From: Plasmopara viticola
Taxonomy: Eukaryota; Oomycota; Peronosporomycetes; Peronosporales; Peronosporaceae
Assembly (NCBI GenBank): GCA_001695595.3
Contig: MBPM02000063.1
Location: forward strand, 310,001-374,000
DNA length: 64,000 bases
Direction of reading: 5' to 3'
Shown: positions 23,169 to 32,782 of the stretch, piece by piece
Layout of the letters: every line of letters begins with the position of its first letter
Position numbering within the stretch: position 1 is the first letter of the stretch
Notes under the pieces: generated by a model
What the model saw: the letters and a program-made list of their open reading frames with translations, nothing else
Told to the model about the DNA's origin: nothing
Database searches by the model: none
Translations under genes and position numbers: made by a program

Positions 23169-23516
23169 ACTGGAATTAAATTTACGGAAAAGGTTGGGGT
23201 GACGCCCTCCTTCCAAGCGCGGAGGCTAAATGCTCGCGCGCTTCGGGCAGGTGCTCTCGGGCATCTGCAGGTCTCTAACGAGTCTCACCCTTGACGCGAC
23301 GGTTTCCAGCACCAGGGCGCCACCTGGGCTCTTACCAAGTCAGAGATAAACAAAATAATGGAAGATTCTCACGACCTCGGTGCTGGCTGCACTGCCCGCC
23401 GAACGAGACCCGACGTATGTGGACACCACTCTATGCCGTGGACTAGCCAGACTGAGCCTAGCACGTGCATAACTTGGCAACGCGATAACGTGATAAATTA
23501 CATTACTGGAATTAAA
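23169..23516. repeat. Candidate short insertion flanked by 12-bp direct repeats
   Basis: The 12-mer ACTGGAATTAAA occurs at 23169-23180 and again at 23505-23516. Between them is a ~324-bp segment distinctly richer in G+C than its surroundings. This is what a SINE-like or other non-LTR insertion with a target duplication would look like. I could not match box A or box B with confidence, so the class is open. Confidence 0.35.
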
Positions 23517-24529
23517 AATAAAAATTGTAATTTTCATAAGTATTTTTCGATTCCTGAAAATTGGAACTTCGAGTACTCTTTGCAAGCGAAAGTATTGGCG
23601 TAATCGCGTGTCATTTTTTAAGTACAAGTAGAAAAATCTTGATCGTTTCTGCGTTCGCTGATCGAAACGTCGACAGTTAAGATTATCATTTAGCACTGAT
23701 AAAAATTCGTCATCAAATAAACCTCGTTTGATTAACTGCAACATACTGCGCGATGCACAAGGGATATTTTATCTCGCCACTGATATCGAAGCGCCACCTA
23801 TAACGTCGAAAGCCAAGTGTATTGTCCTAAAGAACTGATATCTTTGGACGGTGGTACTATCGCCTTTCGATCCCTTCAAGAACCAACGGTTTACAGAAAA
23901 GTTCGAAATTTGCCCGTTGGTGTACAAGGCGGCAGCGCAGCGCTCCTAGAATTTGCCCGGCCAGAACATTGAAGACGAAAGCATTTCAAATGAGATTATA
24001 GAAGTAACAAAGCAATTTTTTTAATAAGCATGTCTTTTGGGCAAATCATTTTATTCGACAAAGGCAGCCAGCACTTAAAGACGATTTAGTACTTACTAAA
24101 TTCTTCGTCCGGCAGGACTATGCCAATGGCCTGGACCTAATATGAAGAGGAGACAAAGGTAGATTCCAAATATATTTAAAATATCGGCTTATGAAAGGCC
24201 CTGGTATGAATGCTCTTGAAATCGGAATATTCCGAGTAAGTCAACTACTTCAGCATCAGCAGGTTGCGAACAATGTCAAAAAGCTTTTAAGGCTGTCGCT
24301 GAGGAACGTGTCTCTATCTCTGCATCAGTGCTCAAACCTGTGGCGTAAGAAACGACTACAAGCCTCTTCATATGGGCAAAAAATGCTGCCTTCTCCTGGA
24401 AATCATTGATTTCCATTGATACTGTACGACAGCACTCGAGAGCGATTAATTGGTCTACACGCAGCGTAATAACAACAGGAGAATAGAAATGAGAAGAAAA
24501 TGCGTAATTTTGACAATAACTTTTGAATT
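23517..24529. other. Spacer with possible decayed coding sequence
   Basis: Mostly unassigned. On the plus strand around 23870-24410 short open pieces with protein-like composition (for example NLPVGVQGGSAALLEFARP, and later MKGPGMNALEIGIFRVSQLL) follow each other with stops and frame changes. They may be an old pseudogene. I do not recognise the family. Confidence 0.3.
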
Positions 24530-25120
24530 TTCATGATGCCGCTTAGATAGGCTGTTTTGACGTTCATCCGGTGCACCATCAAACTGTTCTTGGCTGACAG
24601 ATCCTGATCAAAGTAATTTTGGTCACCGATGCAAACAATTCATCGTAATTAACACCATACTTCTTAAAAAAGCATTTAGCCACGAGTCGTGCCTCTAGCC
24701 GCTCAATCCCTCCGGCTTGATTTAAAAGACCCATCTGCGGCCAATAGTCCTGCAACATTTAGCCAACGGTACCGAAACCCAGGTCTTGCTCTTGCAAAGA
24801 GAATCGCTTTAGATTTACACGCCTCCTTCTATTCGACCGCATTGGAAAATTTGATAGCCGACTTATGCACTGTCGGCATTTCTATGTTGAATCCAAAACA
24901 AAGGCCACTTTGAAATCTCGCATAGTCGCAGACATCTAGTCCAACGACAATAACGACTTATTCTCTTTGCTGTTAGAAGTTGCGCTGCTTATCGAGCGAT
25001 AAATTCCGTCGATGTCACTTAATTTCGGGTTTAAAAATTGAAATTCACGATAGTCGAAGTTCACCAGTGCTGCTCGCTTTTAGGCACCAGCGCCATGTAT
25101 TGATTTTGCGTATCTTTTTA
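24530..25120 (-). pseudogene. Very old copia fragment (RT N-terminus and linker), RE-7
   Basis: The minus strand holds degraded equivalents of the QMDVKTA block (near 24560), the TFAPVAK region, the KTWDLVPL linker block and the upstream linker, in several frames. Divergence from the LTR1 elements is much higher than among them. Confidence 0.65.
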
Positions 25121-26960
25121 AGTCCCGGATGAGTCACAATCAGCTGCTTCGGTATCGAGTTCTTTTGACTGTTACTTTATATCTCGTCGCCAAGAGCATC
25201 TTCAATGCCGAGAAAATACGGGAGCTGGTCCATATCTGTCATTTTAAAACGATTCTGAGTGCCTGCTTGTTGTCTCGAATCAATTTTGAGCAGCTGATTG
25301 TAAAAACGAGATTGTCGACATAGAGCGAGCAGAGAGCGGGTCCTTGCCATCGCACATAAAGTAGATACAGTGATTGGACTCACATCGCTAAGATTAAGTC
25401 GAAGCATGAAGTCGTCAATAATCTTCCTCTATATGTGCGGCGCTTGCTTTTGCCCGTACAACGATCGCTCAAGCTCGCAAACGAAGTTCGGATATCTTTC
25501 ATCAACGAATTCAACACACTGTGTCATGTAGATGCTTTTATTAGGTACTCCATTAAAAGAGCAGTCTTTACGTCTGTCGGATGCATAGCAAGGCTGTATT
25601 TAACAGCCAGACTGAATAGAATTCAACTTGAGGTCAACTTGGCTACTTCTTCATAGCCGACGCCATACTTTTGTGAGAACCTTTTTGGCCACCAAACCAA
25701 CCTTGTACCGCTGTACATAACCGGCTTGATTGTCTTCAATTCAAAAGTTCATTTATTGCCTATCGCTTTGCGAACTTTTGGCAATGGCATTGGTGTCCAC
25801 GTCTTATTCTTGCGAAGAGGCTCCACTTATTAGTTTCACGCTTTTTCCCACTTGGGCGCGTCATTCAATTGTATTGCCGGCGTAAATGCCGTTGGCATCT
25901 CTCCCACTTAGATCACAATGTACGCAGCTCTAAAATCTATGGTTGCGGCAGACATCTCTTAAAGACTTTGATTGTGACAATAACGCTTAATTCGTGAAAC
26001 TTATTTGTTCACGTCGCTTGCCTATAGGGTCTTCAAAGCTGAACTTTTTTCGCTGGGCCTTCAACCCCAGGTTTACTCAAGTCACACAATGATGCATCCA
26101 AGTGTGGCTCTTCATTATATTAGATGACAGCTTCATCACCGCCGTAGTTATGTCTACCACTATCAAAGACGTCTTTCATTAAGCGTTCATTTTGGCTTAC
26201 AAGCACTCGACCGCTTTCAATTGCTTCAAATTGTACGCTTTTCCATGCTCGCTGTATCCGAAAAATCGACGACACACGAAACAGGCATCAAGGTTGGACC
26301 TCTCTTCTTTCGCCACTTGCACATAAGGATGGCAGCGAAAGAATTTTAGATTGACCAAAAGATTTTTTTGCCGGTCCAAATTTGGTGTGGCGTTTTGTCA
26401 TGGCTGATGGTGCGCGTTTCTAAGAAACATTGCAGTCATCACAGCCTAATCCCAGTACACTCTATCGAGACTGGTATGACCTAATATACACCGAGCACAC
26501 TAGTACAAAGTTCGGTTTATGCGCTCGGCAAGATCATAATGCTGAGGGGCGTATAGAGGCGTGAGCTTCTGCATGATGCTGCGGTTGGCAAAAAATAAAT
26601 TGACCATCGCTCTTGATGTGCACTCGCCATTGTTGTCACTTCAAACCAGTTTATCGCTTATTTAATTGCTTTTCAGCTTAAGAAACAGACTAAGTGAGCT
26701 CGTCAGTGACAACAACGTTTTTCAAAGCATTCTGCTCAATATTAAAATTTGTCCTCGATGAAAGAGACAGCATTGCTTGCCACTGTGTTGGGTTTCGCAT
26801 TGAACCACAAACATCACTGTGAATGACATCGAGCCCTTGTTTTAGTTAGGCGACGACTTCATGTAGCTTGTTTGGTTGGGTTGCCAAGTGCTCACGCGTT
26901 ACAAAGCTCCCACTGCTTTACTGACGTAATGCCAATGCCAGTGTCGTAAATTATTCAATC
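25121..26960 (-). pseudogene. Very old copia fragment (RT to integrase), RE-8
   Basis: Minus-strand remnant. RT pieces (25177-25407, containing FKMTDMDQLPYFLGIE), RT N-terminus (about 25440-25700), linker (25740-26200), the KFFRCHPYVQVAK post-integrase block (26197-26379) and eroded integrase (26400-26960) follow in order. Stops and indels are frequent. No LTR is attached on the left. Confidence 0.7.
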
Positions 26961-27014
26961 GAGCCATTCAAAACGAATTATCGTTCGGACGCATTCACCT
27001 TGCCATCGAACCGA

Positions 27015-27177
27015 AATCATATTGAGCCCGTCTATTCATGCGCCTATCAATGATGTCACTTTTGCTTGTTCGTGCCTTGAACAACCGTCATTATTCAATT
27101 GTCGCTGGAGAACCGTGTAGGTATCCTATTCGTACTTGATGAGGAGGGGCGTTCTTGCAATTGCACTTTTGGCAACA
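27015..27177 (-). repeat. LTR3 fragment
   Basis: Matches the right half of the LTR3 copy at 30481-30773 and ends in the rc of TGTTGCC (GGCAACA at 27171-27177). It could be the 5' LTR remnant of RE-8. Confidence 0.6.
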
Positions 27178-27194
27178 ACAACTTGACTCGAACT

Positions 27195-27748
27195 TATGAC
27201 CAACAACTCAACTGGGTCCTTTGCCATGTGCAAGGAACAAAGACGCACGGTCTCGAGTTCTGAGCTCGAGACTATAAAGGATTCTGGGACTATTTAGATG
27301 CAGATTGGGCAGGGGATGTAGAAACACAACGAAGCACAAGAGGCTATGCGCTCATGATGAATATAAGATACGTCAGCTGAGAAGAAAAAAATGGTTGAGA
27401 GTGCTATCATTACCAGACGCTAAGTACATGGCTTTTGTGAAAGTACTTCAAGCAACAACTTGGCTTAAGATTCTCCTGTGCAAACTTGGTGAAATGTCAA
27501 GTAACCCAACGATAAGGATCTATAAAGATAAGCACGATTTCATCGCTTTGGCTAAGCATCCAAGTCTTACAAGTGCACCAAGCACATCCACATTCACTAT
27601 CGCTTTATACGCGAACGGTAAACGATGATCAGGTTGTAGTCGAATACTGCCCAAAGTGATGACGGTTTTCCGTTCCGACAGCACAAATTTGCATACTTTG
27701 GAGTAAGCTCGGTTTCTACGCACCACAAGCTGTCAAGTCGAGTAAGAC
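27195..27748 (+). pseudogene. Copia RNase H fragment (RE-9)
   Basis: Plus-strand RNase H with a recognisable DADWAGD start near 27298, the RSTRGYALMM stretch, a degraded KKQRTVAL block and the C-terminal KTLSVPTAQICILWSKLG-like end before the LTR. Stops and indels are frequent. It forms the left arm of the inverted duplication that has its partner at 31743-32342. Confidence 0.72.
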
Positions 27749-28034
27749 TGTTGCCAAGATTGCGATTGCAGGAGCGCAGTAAAGTTCCGGTGTAATACAG
27801 GTACACTGTTCTTGACGAAGGATGTACAATAGCGGTAGTTCAAAGGCGCGACTAAGCAATCGTGACGTCATGAATAGACGCATGGATAGACGGACTAAAG
27901 ATGATTGCGATCGGATGGTATGTCGTCTTCATTGGCTTTCAAAAGCGGTTTGCTTAAAGGTAGCAAAGTAGTCGCAAATTAAGAGCCTGATAAATACATT
28001 CACTCACATATTACCAACTATAGCACACTTGACA
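27749..28034 (+). repeat. LTR3, 3' LTR of RE-9
   Basis: A 286-bp LTR starting TGTTGCCAAG and ending CTTGACA. It has a CRE-like TGACGTCA at 27863-27870 and a TATA-like GATAAATACATTCAC near the end. It is a diverged relative of LTR1/LTR2. Confidence 0.75.
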
Positions 28035-28310
28035 TGTTTTTCAAATTTGTCGACAATTGTTTTGTCGAGACATTTTGCGCAGAAGATATGGATGTTCGAT
28101 TTTCTAAGGCTGGAGGGTAAGAAAGCTGAAGTGCGTAGTGGTAAGTCTTTTACTTTTAAAAATACTTCATCTTGACAGAGAAGAAGCCACTTCTACTTCT
28201 CGTAAATACTCATTAAATCTACATAATTTAATTACATTAATCGAAAAAGTAAAACTATGCTGAACCTCGGTTCAGACAAAATCGGCTTTAGTTGTGTACG
28301 TCTCCCGAAA
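28035..28310. repeat. Left arm of inverted duplication (non-LTR part)
   Basis: Its reverse complement matches 31420-31742: GTCGAGACATTTTGCGCAGA, GGCTGGAGGGTAAGAA and TCTGAACC landmarks occur in the same order in both arms. It is not recognisable as copia coding sequence. Confidence 0.68.
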
Positions 28311-28379
28311 CCTGTACCCTCAATAGCCCCTTTTGGGTCTTGCATAGCTTCTCTTTTACCTGACGCTTCACAATCAGCT

Positions 28380-30468
28380 GCTCCGGTATTCTCAAATACA
28401 ATTTACTCTTGACCTGTTACTTTATATCCCGTCGTCAAAATATCTTACACAAAGTGTGCGTACCGACTAATCAGTACGCGACCGTTGGCCATCCTTCAAC
28501 CCTGTACGCTTTCTCATGCTCATGACAGCCACGAAATTGGGAGCGACGAGCTTGGATTGTTCATCTTTTGGAGCTGAGACGTACGCATGCAACCGAACAC
28601 CTCTACGTTTACCAACAAATGCTTTCTAACAGTCCAAACTTGAAACGATAACACATCACGATTAACGGCTCGTGTGGAGCATTAATTGCAAAGAACAGCA
28701 GCGGTCAAAACCACTTCAACTCACCCTAAAAGAATTTTGGCAAACTAGTGCGTTTCAGCATGCACCGACCACACTCGACCAGTGTACAACTCGTGTGCTC
28801 TGTAACTTCATCTAGTTGTGACGTCTATGGTGGCGTGTATAGTGCCATAGTTTTAAAATTGGGCTCGCCGCCATCATCACAACGGAGTGATTTAACACGC
28901 ATACTGGCACACCATCATGCGTGTCAGCCATCTCATACTTGTTCGTTAGCTAGTACTCAGTACAATGATGCAAATTCTCGTCGACAAATTTAACAAAATA
29001 GTGCTTGACACTGAATGTTGCTCTCTGCATGCATCGCTCAAAAAGACTTCAATAATTTATTTAGCTCAATCTTGAGACGTCTTCATGAAGCTTACCCGCG
29101 TCTGCCTGCCAAGAGCCCATCCTTTACACAGCTCTCATTAGTTCACTGTCCTTAGGTCAATACCCGTCATAGAGCCTTTTGCAACAATAGTAGAACGACC
29201 ACCGTGGCCAATGAGACCTAGCCAAAGATGCTAGATGTACGAAGTGGTGTCCCCATGACGTCCAGTGAGCTTGTCACATTGTCCTCTTGCACAGAAGTTG
29301 GCTTCGTGCACATCTTTAACCGTGCATTGCCTTCGCAAGGGCCTGGCTTCCAGCAAAGCAGCCATCGTGCTTAAAGGTAAATGAACCGACATCTTTTGTA
29401 AAGCGTAAAATTGCGCGACAATTTGGGATGTGTCATACCGACATGAGGACACCCTTCTTCACTCTGCGGGGCTTCGTCATCGACATAGCAATGCCGCCCA
29501 TTCTTACTGCACGTCGACTGGGTTGTTTTTCCTGTAATTTTTTTTATCAAATATGACATGTGTTACGTGGCACCCGAGTCAACTATCCACACTCAGCTCG
29601 ACTTTGCTGGATATGCACCTTCACCATTCGAGAAATGATGCACCAAAGACATCATTGCTCTGCGCGACACTCGTACGCTGCGGCTGCTGTCGTTACGCAT
29701 TACCACAAATTCGAGCTGGGTACTTGGCAGTACAATGCCCATGCCTTCACAATTGTGACAGGTATTGCTACTTCACTAGCGCTTGTCGTTCTTTGCATCG
29801 TCCATTGTCTGTCATCGCAAATGCTTGGTCTTGGCCGTGCGCGGTTCGACGCGGCCACCTTGCTAATTTTGTGCCTTAGGTCTTCGTATAGGAGCCGATA
29901 GATGACGAGCTCCCACCGCGAGGAGTTGGCTCTTCACTTTAATGCTGAGATCAGAAACGCGTATGACTCGCTGAGGCTTGCCAAAAGCGTATTCATCATG
30001 TCATCCGCGCTAGCTGGAGTACCCACTCCGTTGAGCTGCCTCGCCGGCCTCTTTAACTTGTTAGATTGCTCTAGCACATCTTCCTCTTCATATTTCTTGG
30101 CCGTAAAGAAGCGACAACGAAGAAAGCGCTTATTTGCAAGGCTCTTAATCTTGAAGTGGCTTTCAAGCCGCGACCATACATCGTGTGCCCTGCTCACCGA
30201 ACGAACGAACGGCAGCTGCAAACACCCTGTCGCAAGCTATATATATGGAAGCGGTTTCGTCGACCTGAGCTTAAGCGTACTTTGGTCCAGCGCAGTAGCC
30301 TGGTGTTCCAGCTTGATATTCCCGTCCACCAAGTTTCACAAGTCACGCTCCTCCAGCACCATCTACATCTTGATTTCTACGTGTAAAAGCTTGTTCTGTC
30401 GAACTGGTTAATGTGGCTGGTGGTAGAGACGTCCATGGCAAGCGCAAAGTCGGTAACAGATGGAGCTA
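28380..30468 (-). pseudogene. RE-10: decayed copia gag-protease-integrase
   Basis: Minus-strand element 5' half behind an LTR3. Gag is at 29934-30400 (SRLESHFKIKSLANKRFLR), followed by a degraded knuckle near 29740, a protease region near 29570, GAG-pre-integrase (29371-29450) and eroded integrase with a post-integrase block to about 28480. A short RT scrap lies at 28380-28470. Many stops and indels. It forms the spacer inside the large inverted duplication. Confidence 0.72.
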
Positions 30469-30480
30469 TGGCTCATAACC
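30469..30480 (-). other. Primer-binding site of RE-10
   Basis: The minus strand reads GGTTATGAGCCA immediately inside the LTR3, the same half-tRNA-Met type site as in the LTR1 and LTR2 elements. Confidence 0.6.
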
Positions 30481-30773
30481 TCAAAAGGGTCAAGTGTGAA
30501 CTTGTTTGTAAAATTCAAAGTGAGCATTTAAACCAGGACTTTAGTTCGCAACCTCTTACGATCATTAAGCCAATCACATTTCTAAGCCAACAAGATGACT
30601 TAGCATACAGGCTAATTTATCTTGAGTCCCTCTTTCTATGTGCCCATCAATGACGTCATTCGCGCTATCAAACAACCGCCATTAGATGATTGTCTTCGGA
30701 GAATCGTGTATCGGCATCTTACCGGTGCTACACAACTGTGCGAGGTGTTCCTGTAATCGCAATCTTGGCAACA
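30481..30773 (-). repeat. LTR3, 5' LTR of RE-10
   Basis: A 293-bp LTR whose rc starts TGTTGCCAAG. It contains a CRE-like TGACGTCA at 30651-30658 and is followed by a PBS on the internal side. Confidence 0.75.
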
Positions 30774-31419
30774 TAAGGCGGCTCGCAAGTTTGCTGGTTA
30801 CCTTGCACTGGCCAAAAAGTTAACCAACAAGCGTGTTAATGTGATTTGATGGCGAGTACAATTCTGGAGCGATGAAAATATTTTGCGCAGACTGTGGCAT
30901 TATACAGAATTTCACGTCGTCATACACGCCATAACTCAATGAAGTTGCACAGCGCATAAAACGTCACTTGTCGAGTGTGGCCGGTGCACGCTGGAGTAGC
31001 TGGTCCGCCAAAATTGTATCGTGGCGGAATTGTTTTGACCGCTGCATTTCTTCACAATCGACGCCCTGCACAAACCGTTTATCATGTGTCACCATCCTAC
31101 TAATATGCTGGTAAGAAGCCTTCACTAGCAAACCTAATGGTCTTCGATTGTAATGCATGCGTCCTAATTTCAAAATAAATACGGCCCGAGTTTGAAGCTC
31201 GTCCGCCAGTTTCTTTGCTATTCAGAGCATGTGAAAGCGTACATTTAAGAATTAATAGCGGTCGTGTACTGAATAGTCGGACGCACACTTTGTGCAAAAT
31301 ACATTTGTCAACGGGATACACGATGGTAGGTCGAGAAAAGCTATATTTTAAGATACCGAAGCAGCTGAACGTGACTAGTCAGATAATGAAGAAGCTATGC
31401 ATATCAAAACATGGCAATT
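30774..31419 (+). pseudogene. Copia integrase fragment (RE-11)
   Basis: Plus-strand scrap from mid integrase (GEYNSGAMKIFCADCG-like, then HTP-stop-LNEVAQRIK) through the end of the core and the post-integrase block (LCYSEHVKAY near 31215). It has stops and no flanking LTR of its own. Confidence 0.7.
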
Positions 31420-31742
31420 GAGGGTCAGATGATTCGGGAAACGATCACAACCCAAGCCAGTTCTATCTGAACCGCGTTTTCACATAGTTTTTACTTTTTA
31501 CTGTTAGAAGTAACTAATCTATAATAATTACGAGAAGTAAAAGTCTAAGTCCCAATTCATCAAAAGTTTTCAGAAAGGCTTCTTCTTTGTCAAGTGTATT
31601 CGCTTCAAAGCGAAAGACTTTCCAATATGCCTTTCGGCCTTCTTACCCTCCAGCCTCAGAAATTCCAACGAGTTATAAGCCCAACGAACATGTTTTCTGC
31701 GCAAAACGTCTCGACAAAAAATTTCGTCGACAAATTTAAAAA
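31420..31742. repeat. Right arm of inverted duplication (non-LTR part)
   Basis: Reverse-complement partner of 28035-28310. One frame on the minus strand is open with a basic, protein-like composition (FLRLEGKKAER, then KSFALKRIHLTKKKPF), so it may derive from a coding exon. I do not recognise it. Confidence 0.6.
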
Positions 31743-32041
31743 AGATCAAGTGTGCACTAGTCGGTAAAACGCAAAGGGAATCTATTTATCAGGTTCTTTG
31801 TTCGCGACTACTTTGCTACCTTTAAGCAAACCGCTTTTTAAAGCCATTTAAAACGACATACTTTTCGGTCGCAATCATCTTTAGTCCGTCTACTCATGCG
31901 TCTAAACATGACGAAAGTGTTGCTTTTATGAGCCTTTGAACGACTGCTTTTGTTCACCCTTCGCCAAAAAACAGTGTACCGGTATCACACCAAAACTTCA
32001 CTGCTATGCGAGGCCCTACTGCAATCGCAATCTTGGCAGCA
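31743..32041 (-). repeat. LTR3, right-arm copy
   Basis: A 299-bp LTR3 in minus orientation, mirror partner of 27749-28034. The CRE-like site is mutated here. Confidence 0.75.
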
Positions 32042-32342
32042 CTTTGCTCGACTTGACAGCTTGTGATGCGTAAATACCGAGCTTACTCCGAAGCATGCAG
32101 ATTTGTGTTGCCGGAATGGACTTCGTCATGACTTTCGCCAGCATCTTGTGTGTCGCGCAGTATTCGACAGCAACTTGATCATCCTCTAAATCTCTGCGTT
32201 TAAAGTGATAGCGAATATCGATGTCGTGTTTCGCGTGTAAGACCCGGGGTGCTTAATCTTCATAAATCTATAACGCTTGATTACTTGACATTTCACCAAG
32301 TTTATCCACGAAAGTTTTAAGCCAAGTTGTCGCCTAATCTGC
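32042..32342 (-). pseudogene. Copia RNase H fragment, right arm
   Basis: Minus-strand RNase H C-terminus (the KVMTKSIPATQIC-like end, RFKRRDLEDDQV-like part and a damaged KTFVDKLGEMSS block). It is the mirror partner of the RNase H at 27195-27748. Confidence 0.68.
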
Positions 32343-32425
32343 TTTGGCTTAGATGAATCATTGGCTTAGAGGAGGCATGTAGTTGCGAACTAAGGACTTT
32401 AAAATTACATTCACTTTCTTGCTTA
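32343..32425 (+). repeat. LTR1 3'-half fragment
   Basis: Contains GGCTTAGATGAATCATTGGC and GTAGTTGCGAACTAAGGAC of LTR1 and ends near TTCACTTTC. About 65 unassigned bases separate it from the next LTR1. Confidence 0.65.
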
Positions 32426-32491
32426 CGTCGAGAAATTATGTCTCCATGGCCCCCAGTTGTCGGAGTTGGAGCAGTTCGAAGGTGTCATAGT

Positions 32492-32770
32492 TGTTGTCCA
32501 AGATGCTGGTGAAGAAACGCCTCGACCAGCGATTACATATCGGTAAGTACCGGTATCTGGAATCAGTTCATGATTGCTTGAAGGAGCGGATTCAAGATGG
32601 GAAGAAGATCGGTTTTGGGATGGGAAGACATTGCGCCCGGATGGTGAATTGTTCTGATTGGCTTAGATCAAACATTGGCTTAGAGGCAGCATGGAGTTCT
32701 GTAGTAAGGACCCTATAAATATATTCACTTTGCACTTTGCCAACTAGTGCTCACTTCGACCTTTCTAACA
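32492..32770 (+). repeat. LTR1, 5' LTR of RE-13
   Basis: A 279-bp LTR1 with TGTTGTCC start, inverted CCAAT box, TATAAATATATTCACTTTGC promoter stretch (about 32707-32727) and a CTTTCTAACA end next to the PBS. It is one of the best-preserved copies. Confidence 0.85.
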
Positions 32771-32782
32771 GGTTATGAGCCC
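32771..32782 (+). other. Primer-binding site of RE-13, contains gag AUG
   Basis: GGTTATGAGCCC, complementary to the tRNA-Met anticodon arm. Reading from its ATG gives MSPSPADSA, which stays in frame with gag once the internal inversion (32803-33332) is allowed for. Confidence 0.68.
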
